A stretch of DNA of 64,000 bases from assembly GCA_937998355.1 (NCBI GenBank), contig CALLDI010000011.1, forward strand, positions 1 to 64,000, written 5' to 3'. Below the pieces are notes generated by a model. It did not search any database and was not told the origin of the DNA. It saw only the letters and a program-made list of their open reading frames with translations. This document shows, one piece after another, positions 53,015 to 61,733 of the stretch (its first letter is position 1; each line of letters begins with the position of its first letter). Source of the DNA: an uncultured Eggerthella sp. Lineage in GTDB: Bacteria > Actinomycetota > Coriobacteriia > Coriobacteriales > Eggerthellaceae. Both the position numbers and the translations under genes were made by a program.

Positions 53015-53506
53015 ATGAAAAAGAGCAACTGGTTGATCATCGGCATTTTGATCGCGGCATCCATCATCTTCTTAGGAATGTGGTATGCGTTCGGTTTCAA
53101 TCTCGTGGATCCTTCCGACCTGTTCGTCACCATCGTTTGGTGGGTGGTCATCCTCGCCGTGTGCCTGGGTATCAAATTCGCAGAAGCCAAGCGCTGTCGT
53201 TCCGTGCGCACATCCTTCTTGGCACCCGGTCTCATCTACAATCCTGAAGCTGGCATCGTTCGTTTGAGCGCCGAGCAACCTTATGTTGCGGCACTTCAAT
53301 CTATCCTGAGCAATCTTGACTACGGTTATTCGAGCGAAGATGTTTCGAATGATCAGCGCATCCATTTCGACTACATCGTTCGTTCTGATAAGTTCTCGAA
53401 CAATGGTGAAACTTGGGTGGGCGAGGTCGTGAAGGCATCGAATCCTGATGATGTTCGCGCGTTTCAGAACAAGCGGGAGCTCGCGCGTCTTATCGACGCT
53501 GCATAA
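53015..53506 (+). CDS. Small membrane protein of unknown function
   Basis: A 163-residue protein starting at ATG 53015 after GGGGGGT. Two hydrophobic helices (about 5-25 and 37-55) are followed by a soluble, probably cytoplasmic domain of about 105 residues with no motif I recognise. It stands alone between two terminators, with an AT-rich promoter region upstream, so it is a single-gene transcript. Codon use is like its neighbours. It may be a lineage-specific Eggerthellaceae protein. Confidence 0.7.
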   Translation: MKKSNWLIIGILIAASIIFLGMWYAFGFNLVDPSDLFVTIVWWVVILAVCLGIKFAEAKRCRSVRTSFLAPGLIYNPEAGIVRLSAEQPYVAALQSILSNLDYGYSSEDVSNDQRIHFDYIVRSDKFSNNGETWVGEVVKASNPDDVRAFQNKRELARLIDAA

Positions 53507-53945
53507 GCGCTCCCTCGCTGGGACATACTCATAGAAATGGTGAAGGCACCCGTTCGGGTGCCTTATTCTTTCGTGGTCCTCGCGCGTTTCGACGCTGATC
53601 CAGGATAGAGCTCCACCATGCCCCACTTCTTGATGCTGAGTGCGATCTCGTACAGGAATATCCACGCGATCTTGCTTCAAAAATTTGAGAAATATCGGTC
53701 GTTTTGGCTCCGCGTGAGGATTTTCGGCAAAAAACATCCCACTTCGTACCACTAACATACCCACCATATTTTGAAATCGATGAAAAAGCGAACCACAACA
53801 TGTAGTATCGCATCGAAATCTCGTCGCATTTTGCGTGGTAGAAGTGGGATGAAAGTGGGGCAAAAACGCATTTTGTGTTGCAATGTGGGGCAAATGAGCA
53901 TAAAATACACTCCAGCGGGAGAGTCTATTTTTGAGAGGAGGAAGT
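53507..53945 (+). promoter_or_regulatory. mraZ upstream region with MraZ-box-like repeats
   Basis: A 439-bp gap. After the terminator at 53543 it contains five GTGGG-type motifs: two on the minus strand (53619-53629 and 53735-53745) and three on the plus strand (GTGGG at 53844, 53855 and 53885). The last overlaps the spacer of a promoter with TTGCAA (53878-53883), a 17-bp gap and TAAAAT (53901-53906). MraZ is known to bind repeated GTGGG/TGGGN boxes before its own gene, so autorepression is likely. Confidence 0.75.
53543..53571 (+). terminator. Terminator after the small membrane protein gene
   Basis: AAGGCACCC (53543-53551) pairs perfectly with GGGTGCCTT (53556-53564) around a GTTC loop, followed by ATTCTTT. 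Confidence 0.8.
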
Positions 53946-54377
53946 ATGAGCGAACTCTTGGGCGAATACCGTCACAAGATGGATGCCAAGGGACGCTTGT
54001 CGCTTCCGTCGTCTTTCAGAAAGGTGCTCTCGCAGGATCTCAGGATCACTCCCGATCCCGAGAACCAATGTCTTTATGTCTTCGAAGTCGAGGACTACAC
54101 CAACTGGGTGGAAGGCCTCTTCGAAGGAGAGGGTGGCTTTGACGTCAGCAGCAAACGCAAGTCTGCTCTGCGTAAGGTACTCAATTCTCGTGTCCGGAAT
54201 TGCGAGATTGATAACTCGGGCCGTATCCACCTGACTCCTGCCCAGCGCGAGGTCGCAGGGCTTGGCAAGGACGTGGTTTTCGTTGGTGACGAGGATCATT
54301 TCGAGATCTGGGACGCTCAACGCTGGGATGATTTCGTCGGCTCTGTCGATCTGGCATCGCTGATGAGCGAATCCTAG
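53946..54377 (+). CDS. mraZ: Transcriptional regulator MraZ
   Basis: A 143-residue AbrB-type DNA-binding protein with two MraZ repeats (first: D-A-K-G-R-L-S-L-P-S-S-F-R; second: D-N-S-G-R-I-H-L). GAGAGGAGGAAGT places the ATG at 53946. MraZ represses the dcw cluster, including its own promoter, through GTGGG boxes seen upstream. It is the first gene of the division and cell-wall cluster, followed by rsmH after 10 bp. Confidence 0.95.
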   Translation: MSELLGEYRHKMDAKGRLSLPSSFRKVLSQDLRITPDPENQCLYVFEVEDYTNWVEGLFEGEGGFDVSSKRKSALRKVLNSRVRNCEIDNSGRIHLTPAQREVAGLGKDVVFVGDEDHFEIWDAQRWDDFVGSVDLASLMSES

Positions 54378-54387
54378 AGCTTGCACA

Positions 54388-55359
54388 GTGACAAACGAAT
54401 ATCGGCATATACCTGTTCTGCTCGATGAATGCATGCAAGGTTTGCAGCTTTCAGCGGGCAAGACCTATGTTGACGCGACGCTCGGTGGTGCGGGGCATTC
54501 GCTCGCAGCAGCGAAGCTGATCGGCTCGACCGGACATCTTATCGGCATAGACCAAGATCAGGTAGCACTCGATGCAGCGACACAACGTCTTTTTGCGCTG
54601 CCTGACGATATCCGACCGGAGATCGACGTGCTCTCGGGAAACTTCGGAATGTTAGATTCCCTGCTCTTGGAAGCAGAAGTACCCTCGATCGACGCGATTC
54701 TCTTCGATATCGGGGTTTCGTCAGTGCAGATCGATACGCCTTCTCGCGGCTTTTCCTTCAAGGAAAATGGCCCACTCGATATGCGGATGAATCCGAGTAA
54801 ACACACTTTAACCGCAGCAGAGATCATCAACACCAAAAACGCAACAGATCTCGCTCGGATCATCCGACAGTATTCCGACGAGAAGTGGGCGAGTCGCATT
54901 GCGGAATTCATCGTGAAAAGTCGCGAAGAGGCGCCTATCGAGACCAGCGAACAGCTCGTTGAGATCATCAAAGCAGCTGTTCCAGCATCTGCTCGAAGGA
55001 GCGGGGGTCATCCAGCGAAGAGGACGTTTCAGGCATTGCGCATCGAGGTGAACGGGGAGCTCGACATGCTCCGTTCTGGCCTGGAGGCAGCCATCAGATG
55101 GCTCGCTCCTGGCGGTCGCATCGCGGTCATCAGCTATCATTCGCTCGAAGATCGCATTGTGAAGGATTGCTTCAAGGACTATGCGCAAGGATGCATCTGT
55201 CCACCTGAACTGCCCGTTTGCGTGTGTGGACATAAGCCGATACTCGAACTAGTCACGCGTAAGCCGATCGTCCCGAGTGCGGAGGAGATCGCGCGCAACC
55301 CGCGCAGTAGAAGTGCCAAACTGCGTATCGCGCAGCGATGTGATGAATCTATTACTTGA
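54388..55359 (+). CDS. rsmH: 16S rRNA m4C1402 methyltransferase RsmH
   Basis: A 323-residue SAM methyltransferase (former MraW) that modifies C1402 of 16S rRNA. It begins H-I-P-V-L-L-D-E-C, then D-A-T-L-G-G-A-G-H-S and I-G-I-D-Q-D. The family block F-D-I-G-V-S-S-x-Q-I-D-x-x-x-R-G-F-S-F is complete. The start is GTG at 54388, without a strong RBS, so translation may be coupled to mraZ. Confidence 0.95.
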   Translation: MTNEYRHIPVLLDECMQGLQLSAGKTYVDATLGGAGHSLAAAKLIGSTGHLIGIDQDQVALDAATQRLFALPDDIRPEIDVLSGNFGMLDSLLLEAEVPSIDAILFDIGVSSVQIDTPSRGFSFKENGPLDMRMNPSKHTLTAAEIINTKNATDLARIIRQYSDEKWASRIAEFIVKSREEAPIETSEQLVEIIKAAVPASARRSGGHPAKRTFQALRIEVNGELDMLRSGLEAAIRWLAPGGRIAVISYHSLEDRIVKDCFKDYAQGCICPPELPVCVCGHKPILELVTRKPIVPSAEEIARNPRSRSAKLRIAQRCDESIT

Positions 55360-55431
55360 GCATACCTTTGTGCGGCAAAGCAAGGCATGCTCGAACGAAG
55401 CTAACGTATTGCCATAAGGAAGGTGAGACTT

Positions 55432-55899
55432 GTGGCAGGAGCACCTGCATATCGCTACGATACTGCCGTGCAACAGCCCGTACGTGAACACGTACAACCC
55501 TCGGTTCGTGTCGTACCTGGTCATAAACAGGCAACGCGTCCTGGACTTTCCGATCTTCATGTCCTTATCGTCAAAGCGGTGGTCGCGGTATTGGCGGTCG
55601 TGCTTTGCATCGGCTTCATTCAGGTCGGTCTAGCTTCAGCTGCATATAGCGCTGCTTCCACATCGAGCGAATTACGCTCGGAGATCGCGACGATGCGTTC
55701 GGAAGGGCAGTCGCTCGCAGTTCAGAAGAGCCTTATCGCAAGCCCTAGCAATCTTCGCACCATCGCAGCTGATGAGCTGAAGATGGCAGCGCCGGGTGCC
55801 TCTGCGACGCTCACGCTCGATCCTGACGTGGTCGCCTTCGATTCGTCAGGCAATCTTTCGCTCACAGGAAGCATCGCATACGCTGCGGCATTGGAGTAA
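55432..55899 (+). CDS. ftsL: FtsL-like cell division protein
   Basis: A 155-residue bitopic membrane protein. The GTG start at 55432 fits AAGGAAGG at 8 nt; an in-frame GTG at 55423 overlaps that RBS. A polar cytoplasmic part (about 1-45) leads to one helix (about 48-72). An outer segment follows with short heptads (S-E-L-R-S-E-I-A-T-M) and an N-L-R-T-I-A-A-D-E-L-K-M-A-A-P block typical of FtsL/DivIC proteins. FtsL proteins are poorly conserved, so the call leans on position between rsmH and ftsI. Confidence 0.75.
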   Translation: MAGAPAYRYDTAVQQPVREHVQPSVRVVPGHKQATRPGLSDLHVLIVKAVVAVLAVVLCIGFIQVGLASAAYSAASTSSELRSEIATMRSEGQSLAVQKSLIASPSNLRTIAADELKMAAPGASATLTLDPDVVAFDSSGNLSLTGSIAYAAALE

Positions 55900-55902
55900 G
55901 CC

Positions 55903-57681
55903 ATGCCCTATTCGAAGCACCCCCGTTCGGGAAGCCCTTCCCGCAAGGACTTCTCCTCTTCACGGCGCCCTGCCTATCGGCAGGCGTCGTCGTCGCATGT
56001 TCAGGGCGGCGCGCGTGCTTTCGAAACATCACCGCATCGTTTGAGCATCTTGCTCGTCATCATCTTGATCTTGGCGATCGTCGTGTTCGGTCGTCTCATA
56101 TGGGTGCAGGTGATCGACGCATATGCGATCGAGCACGCTGAAGGCTCCCAACGAACGGTCACGGTCGATGTTGAACCCCGACGCGGAACCATCTACGATC
56201 GCAACGGTGTGGTGCTCGCGACCACGGTCGATGCCTACAATCTGTTCTGCCATCCTCACAAGATCCAGGATTCTGGTCAGGTGAGCGCATTGGTGAATGG
56301 ACTCGTGCAAGCATGCGGTGGAGATGCCGAGGATTATCGAGAGAAGATCGAGCAGGATACGAATTTCGTTTATCTTGCCAAAGGGGTCGATGAAGAGCAG
56401 CTGAACAAGGTCAAAGAGCTCGGCATCGACGGGTTCGATTACGAGAAGACCAGCAAGCGCATCTATCCCTGTGGTGCGATCGCGAGCCAGCTGATCGGCG
56501 TGGTGAACAGCGAGGGCGACCCTGTATCGGGTCTCGAACTCTATTACAACGATATCTTGGGTGGCACGCCCGGCAAGAAGACCACGATGTACAGCAAGGA
56601 AGGCGTGCCCGTTCCTGGTGCGACCCAGATCGAAGCTGAAGTGGTGAACGGCCAGGACATCGTGGTGTCCATCGATGTCGAACTGCAACAGCAAGTGGAA
56701 AAAGCCGTGCTCAAGCGCACCGAGGAAGTCGATGGGAAGACGGGCTTCGGTGCGGTCATGAACGCCGAGACGGGCGAGATGCTCGCGTGCGCTTCGGTGC
56801 CGACCTTCGACATCACCGATCTTTCGGAGGTCGAAGAGGGAGCGACGAACCTTTCTGGCATCTCAGGACATTACGAGCCGGGATCGGTGTTCAAAGCGGT
56901 GACGATGCTCGCGGCTCTTGAAGAGGGAACCGTCTCGGTCGATAAGAACTACTATTGTCCTTCTGTCTTACAAGTTGGCGAGCACAAGATCACCGACTCG
57001 CACGAGCGCGAAGATAAGGATATGACCGCGACCACCATCATGGCGGATTCCTCGAACATCGGCATGTCGCTGATCGCACGCGATCTCACCTTCTCGAAAT
57101 TCTATGAATACCTGCAGAAATACCAGATCGTAAGCGATACGAACATCGACTATCCTGGCGCTGCGAGCGGATATCTTGCTCCGCGCGACAAGTGGACCGA
57201 AGTGCAGGGTTACAACATCAGCTTCGGACAAGGTCTCGAAGTGAGCCCGATTCAGATGATGCGCTTCTATGGCCTGGTCGCGAGCAATGGCACGATCGCA
57301 CAGCCTCATTTCTTGCTCGAGGTTCCTTCGAGCGGCGAAGAGTTGACCTATACGACCGAGAAAGTGGTCGACAATGATCGGGCGATCGATGATCTCGACA
57401 CCATGCTCGAGGCGGTTGTCGAGGACGGAACGGGTACGCAGGCGGCGATCAACGGATATCGCGTTGCAGGCAAGACCGGTACGGCTGAGATCGCAAGCCC
57501 GAATGGCGGCTATAAAGAAGGTGTGTACAACATCTCGTTCGTCGGATATCTTCCCGATGCTTCGACGAAGCTCGTGTGCTTCGTTGGCGCGACGGACGTG
57601 CCAGGCGAGCGAAAGACCGTTCCCGCATTCCATGACATCATGGAGTTCGCGATCGATCGCTATCACATCACGCAGAACTAG
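55903..57681 (+). CDS. ftsI: Septal peptidoglycan transpeptidase FtsI (class B PBP)
   Basis: A 592-residue penicillin-binding protein. A basic cytoplasmic tail (about 1-45), one membrane anchor (about 48-70), a dimerisation domain starting R-R-G-T-I-Y-D-R, and a transpeptidase domain with Ser328-x-x-Lys331 (GSVFK), Ser383-Ser-Asn385 and K-T-G-T-A near residue 526. It cross-links septal peptidoglycan together with FtsW, encoded downstream. It starts 3 bp after ftsL. No PASTA domains are present, unlike many actinobacterial PBPs. Confidence 0.93.
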   Translation: MPYSKHPRSGSPSRKDFSSSRRPAYRQASSSHVQGGARAFETSPHRLSILLVIILILAIVVFGRLIWVQVIDAYAIEHAEGSQRTVTVDVEPRRGTIYDRNGVVLATTVDAYNLFCHPHKIQDSGQVSALVNGLVQACGGDAEDYREKIEQDTNFVYLAKGVDEEQLNKVKELGIDGFDYEKTSKRIYPCGAIASQLIGVVNSEGDPVSGLELYYNDILGGTPGKKTTMYSKEGVPVPGATQIEAEVVNGQDIVVSIDVELQQQVEKAVLKRTEEVDGKTGFGAVMNAETGEMLACASVPTFDITDLSEVEEGATNLSGISGHYEPGSVFKAVTMLAALEEGTVSVDKNYYCPSVLQVGEHKITDSHEREDKDMTATTIMADSSNIGMSLIARDLTFSKFYEYLQKYQIVSDTNIDYPGAASGYLAPRDKWTEVQGYNISFGQGLEVSPIQMMRFYGLVASNGTIAQPHFLLEVPSSGEELTYTTEKVVDNDRAIDDLDTMLEAVVEDGTGTQAAINGYRVAGKTGTAEIASPNGGYKEGVYNISFVGYLPDASTKLVCFVGATDVPGERKTVPAFHDIMEFAIDRYHITQN

Positions 57682-57689
57682 GGACCATC

Positions 57690-59186
57690 ATGACCGACCG
57701 AACATGCGCAGAACTCATCGAAGGTTTCGACCACACGATCATCGGCGATCCAGATCGTGTCATAACGGGCATCACCTATCGCAGCGATGCGGTGCAGCCT
57801 GGTGAAGCATTTTGCTGCATCGTCGGATTGAAGAGCGATGGGCATGCATATGCGCAGGATGCCGTGAACCGCGGCGCGAGCGCGTTGGTGGTCGAGCGTG
57901 AGCTCGACCTGAAGGGAGGAGACCATGTTACCTTCATTCTCGTTGACGACTCGCGCAAGGCAATGGCTCATCTTGCGGCTCGCTTCTATCGAATGCCATC
58001 TGAAGATCTTTCGCTCGTTGGGATAACCGGCACTAACGGTAAGACCACGACGTCGTTCTTGGTCGATCATATCGCGCGCACGCTTGGCGCGACGACCGGG
58101 CTGATCGGTACGGTGGGCATCGATATCGCAGGCAAGGAACTTCCTGCCGATCATACGACTCCCGAATCGTGCGATCTGCAGCGAATCTTCGCACAGATGC
58201 GCGATGCTCATTGCAGCGTGGTGGCCATGGAGGTCAGTTCGCACGCGCTCGATCTCGATCGTGTGTGGGGAAGCGATTTCGCGGTGACCGCGTTCACGAA
58301 TCTGACGCAGGATCACCTTGATTTCCACAAGACCTTCGAAGCGTACTTCGCAGCGAAACGGCGATTGTTCAGCACGGACTATCCCGCCAAGCGCGTCATC
58401 AACATCGATAGCGAATGGGGCGAGCGCTTGCTCGCGAGCGTTCTTGAGCAGGGAGATCCCGTCATCACGACGGGCTTCGCCGAGAACGCGGACATCCATC
58501 CCATCAAGATCGCCTACGATGTGGCGCGTACGCGCATCGTGCTCGGCGTGATGGGAGATGCGGTCGCGTTCGAGTATCCGCTGGTAGGTCGCTTCAACGT
58601 CGAGAACGTGATGACCGCGTTCGGTATCGCGCTCCAGCTCGGATACGCACCGCACGATATCGCCGAGGTGCTGGCAGATGTTCCGGCGGTGCCTGGACGC
58701 ATCGAGCGCGTCGAGCTCGCTCCTGGCGAAGGCGGAGAACGTGCGCGCAGTTTGTCCGTATACGTCGATTACGCGCATACGCCTGATGCGCTCGAGAAGG
58801 CCATCGCGTCGGTCAAGCAGCTCTCCCAAGGCAAGACCATCGTCGTGTTCGGGTGCGGTGGCGATCGTGATGCGACCAAGCGTCCGCTCATGGGCAAGGC
58901 AGCGCTCGCGGCCGATCATGCGGTGGTGACCTCCGACAATCCGCGTACGGAAGATCCGCAGCGCATCATCGAAGATATTCTGGCAGGCATGCAAGGAAAT
59001 GAGGGCCGTTTCAGCGTCGAGCCTGATCGGCGCAGCGCGATCCGCAAGGCGCTCTCGCTCGCTTCACCGAGCGATGCGGTGCTGATTGCGGGTAAGGGCC
59101 ATGAAGATTACCAGACCATCGGTACGACCAAGCACGATTTCGACGATCGTGCGGTCGCGCGCGAAGAGATGATATTGATCGGTTAG
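57690..59186 (+). CDS. murE: UDP-MurNAc-tripeptide synthetase MurE, meso-DAP type
   Basis: A 498-residue Mur ligase that adds the third peptide residue. The ATP site is G-I-T-G-T-N-G-K-T-T-T-S (about residue 111). The specificity motif is D-N-P-R (T-S-D-N-P-R-T-E-D-P), which indicates meso-diaminopimelate rather than lysine. The cell wall is thus predicted to be DAP-type. It starts 8 bp after ftsI. Confidence 0.94.
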   Translation: MTDRTCAELIEGFDHTIIGDPDRVITGITYRSDAVQPGEAFCCIVGLKSDGHAYAQDAVNRGASALVVERELDLKGGDHVTFILVDDSRKAMAHLAARFYRMPSEDLSLVGITGTNGKTTTSFLVDHIARTLGATTGLIGTVGIDIAGKELPADHTTPESCDLQRIFAQMRDAHCSVVAMEVSSHALDLDRVWGSDFAVTAFTNLTQDHLDFHKTFEAYFAAKRRLFSTDYPAKRVINIDSEWGERLLASVLEQGDPVITTGFAENADIHPIKIAYDVARTRIVLGVMGDAVAFEYPLVGRFNVENVMTAFGIALQLGYAPHDIAEVLADVPAVPGRIERVELAPGEGGERARSLSVYVDYAHTPDALEKAIASVKQLSQGKTIVVFGCGGDRDATKRPLMGKAALAADHAVVTSDNPRTEDPQRIIEDILAGMQGNEGRFSVEPDRRSAIRKALSLASPSDAVLIAGKGHEDYQTIGTTKHDFDDRAVAREEMILIG

Positions 59187-59192
59187 GAAGCC

Positions 59193-60644
59193 ATGAGACT
59201 GAATTCGAAACAGATCGCTGAATTCACGGGTGCGACGGTCGTCGTAGAGGCGCTCGATCCTTCGCATCTCGCGTGCGGTATCACGTGGGATTCGCGTGAT
59301 GTCGAACCCGATTTCGTCTATGTTGCCCTCCCAGGCGAGCGCGTCGATGGACATAGCTTCATCGATGAGGCGTTGCGCAAGGGCGCGCATGTGGTGCTCT
59401 CGATGCAGCGCGTTCCTGAAAACACGCAGATCCTCGCCCGAGAAATGGGGGCAGCGCTGCTCGAGGTCTCGTCGACGTTCTCGGCGATCACGGATCTCGC
59501 GCGCGCTTGGAGAAGTTTCATCAAGGGTGAGGTGGTCGCCCTCTCCGGTTCAACGGGAAAGACCACCACTAAGAACATCTTGCGCGACGTGCTCGCGACC
59601 ACCTATCGCGTGGTCGCCACGAAGGGCAATCAAAATAACGAGCTGGGCGTTCCGAAGACGCTGCTCGATGCCGATCCCGAGACCGAATACGTGGTCGTGG
59701 AGATGGGCATGCGCGGTTCGGGCCAGCTGCGCGAACTGTGCGATTTCGTGCGACCCGATATCGCGCTCATCACGAATACGGGCGAGTGTCATATCGAACT
59801 GCTCGGGTCGCGCGAGGCGATCGCGCTCGCGAAAGCCGAGGCGGTCGAAGCATTGCCGAATGGTGCCGGACTCGCCGTGCTCAATTACGTGGATGACAAC
59901 ACGCTTCTGATCTGCGAAGCTGCGCAGACAGCGAAGCGTGGCATCCAGGTGATCTATTTCGATGGTTCGGGCACGTTCAAGGCGCAAACCAATGAAGGAG
60001 TGCCCTGCGTGTGGGCGAGCGATATCGAGCTCGACGATGCGGGTTGTCCGCATTTCAAGCTGCATGTGCCCGGCGAATCGCATTCGATCGCATGCGAGCT
60101 CGGCTTGCGCGGCATCCACAATGTTCACAATGCGTGCGCAGCTGCGGCGCTGGCGTATCTCTGTCATGTGCCGCTCGAGCAGATCGCCATCGGACTCAAG
60201 GCTTCCGTGCCTGAGGTCGGACGTCAGGAGATACTGCAGGGCAAAGGTGATGTGATGGTGATCAACGATGCCTACAATGCGAACCCCGATTCGATGCGCG
60301 CATCGCTGGCCATGTTTTCCGTGCTCAACGTCAAGCATAAACGCTATGCTGTATTAGGTGACATGGGAGAGTTGGGCGATTTCGCGCAGGCTTGCCATGA
60401 AGGCGTCGGGCAGTTCGCTGCAACGCAGAAGCTCGATCAGCTGATCTGCGTCGGGGAACTAGCGCGCTTCATCGCCGATGGCGCGCGTGCTGCTGGCTTT
60501 CCATCCGAGCGCATCACCGTCGTCGCTACGCGCGGCGAGGCGCTCAATGAATTGGAGACGCGTCTCGAACCAGGAGACGCGGTGCTGGTAAAGGCATCCC
60601 ATTCCATGGAGCTCGAACGTATAGTCAGGGGGCTTTTGGCATAA
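59193..60644 (+). CDS. murF: UDP-MurNAc-pentapeptide synthetase MurF
   Basis: A 483-residue Mur ligase that adds D-Ala-D-Ala. The ATP site S-G-S-T-G-K-T-T-T-K is at about residue 116, with later N-N-E-L-G-V-P-K-T-L and N-D-A-Y-N-A-N-P-D-S-M motifs. It starts 6 bp after murE and its stop overlaps the mraY start by one base. Confidence 0.95.
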   Translation: MRLNSKQIAEFTGATVVVEALDPSHLACGITWDSRDVEPDFVYVALPGERVDGHSFIDEALRKGAHVVLSMQRVPENTQILAREMGAALLEVSSTFSAITDLARAWRSFIKGEVVALSGSTGKTTTKNILRDVLATTYRVVATKGNQNNELGVPKTLLDADPETEYVVVEMGMRGSGQLRELCDFVRPDIALITNTGECHIELLGSREAIALAKAEAVEALPNGAGLAVLNYVDDNTLLICEAAQTAKRGIQVIYFDGSGTFKAQTNEGVPCVWASDIELDDAGCPHFKLHVPGESHSIACELGLRGIHNVHNACAAAALAYLCHVPLEQIAIGLKASVPEVGRQEILQGKGDVMVINDAYNANPDSMRASLAMFSVLNVKHKRYAVLGDMGELGDFAQACHEGVGQFAATQKLDQLICVGELARFIADGARAAGFPSERITVVATRGEALNELETRLEPGDAVLVKASHSMELERIVRGLLA

Positions 60645-61693
60645 TGCTCGCGGTTTATGCACAGTATCCGACCTTCACCGTCTTCCTCGCGGTGTTCATG
60701 GGTGCGATCGTTACGATGGTGCTCATGCCCTTCTGGATCAAGGGTCTGAAGAAGCATCTCATCGGCCAGCAGGTTCGTGCCGATGGTCCTGAAAGCCATC
60801 TGGTCAAGCAGGGAACGCCCACCATGGGTGGTGTGATCATGCTGGTCGCGATGGCCGTCACCGTTCTTCTTCTCGCTGCGCCCGAACTCGATACCACGTT
60901 CATCCTCATCGCCATCATCCTGACCGGCGTGCTCGGTTTCATCGACGATGCTTCCAAGGTGGCGAAGGAACGCTCTCTCGGCTTGACGCCGAAAGCGAAG
61001 CTCGTCGGGCAATTCCTTATCTCGACCGCTTTCGTGCTCGCGGTGGTGAATTGGCTCGGCATCCCGCCCACCATCGACATCCCGTTCATCGCGACGCTCG
61101 ACTTCGGCATCCTCACCACGACGTTGCCCATCGAAGTGCCCGCAGGCCAGTTCAGCATTCCGTGGCTCTACGTGCTCTTCTGCGACATCTTGCTGATGGG
61201 CCTTTCCAATGCGACGAACCTGACCGACGGCCTGGACGGTCTTGCGGCAGGCACGGTCATGATGGCCATCCTGGTCATGGCGGCCATCGCCTATCGCCTG
61301 AACATGCTCGACGCTGCCTTGGTCGGCGCTGCCATCGCGGGCTGTTGCATCGGCTTTCTGTGGTTCAACGCTTATCCGGCCGATATCTTCATGGGTGACA
61401 CGGGGTCGCTGTCGCTCGGTATGGCGCTCGGTTGTATCGCCATCGTCACGAAGACCGAGGTCATCTCGCTCATCATCGGCGGCCTATTCGTCATCGAGGC
61501 GCTCTCGGTCATGATCCAGGTCTTCTACTTCAAACGGACGAAGAAGCGACTCTTCCTCATGGCGCCGCTCCATCATCATTTCGAGAAGAAGGGATGGAGC
61601 GAAGTGAAGGTGGTCGTGCGCTTCTGGATCATCTCCGCATGCTTCGCTGCGGTCGGTTTCTGCATCTTCTTCGCTCAATCGATGGTAGCCTAA
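60644..61693 (+). CDS. mraY: Phospho-MurNAc-pentapeptide translocase MraY
   Basis: A 349-residue membrane enzyme with about ten helices that makes lipid I on the inner leaflet. Motifs include G-T-P-T-M-G-G near the N-terminus, F-I-D-D-A-S-K, N-A-T-N-L-T-D-G-L-D-G-L and the C-terminal H-H-H-F-E-K-K-G-W. These carry the Mg2+-binding aspartates. The ATG overlaps the murF stop. Confidence 0.95.
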   Translation: MLAVYAQYPTFTVFLAVFMGAIVTMVLMPFWIKGLKKHLIGQQVRADGPESHLVKQGTPTMGGVIMLVAMAVTVLLLAAPELDTTFILIAIILTGVLGFIDDASKVAKERSLGLTPKAKLVGQFLISTAFVLAVVNWLGIPPTIDIPFIATLDFGILTTTLPIEVPAGQFSIPWLYVLFCDILLMGLSNATNLTDGLDGLAAGTVMMAILVMAAIAYRLNMLDAALVGAAIAGCCIGFLWFNAYPADIFMGDTGSLSLGMALGCIAIVTKTEVISLIIGGLFVIEALSVMIQVFYFKRTKKRLFLMAPLHHHFEKKGWSEVKVVVRFWIISACFAAVGFCIFFAQSMVA

Positions 61694-61733
61694 GGCCAGA
61701 CGCCAGGTAGCGCAGCGTAGGGAAGGAACGAGC

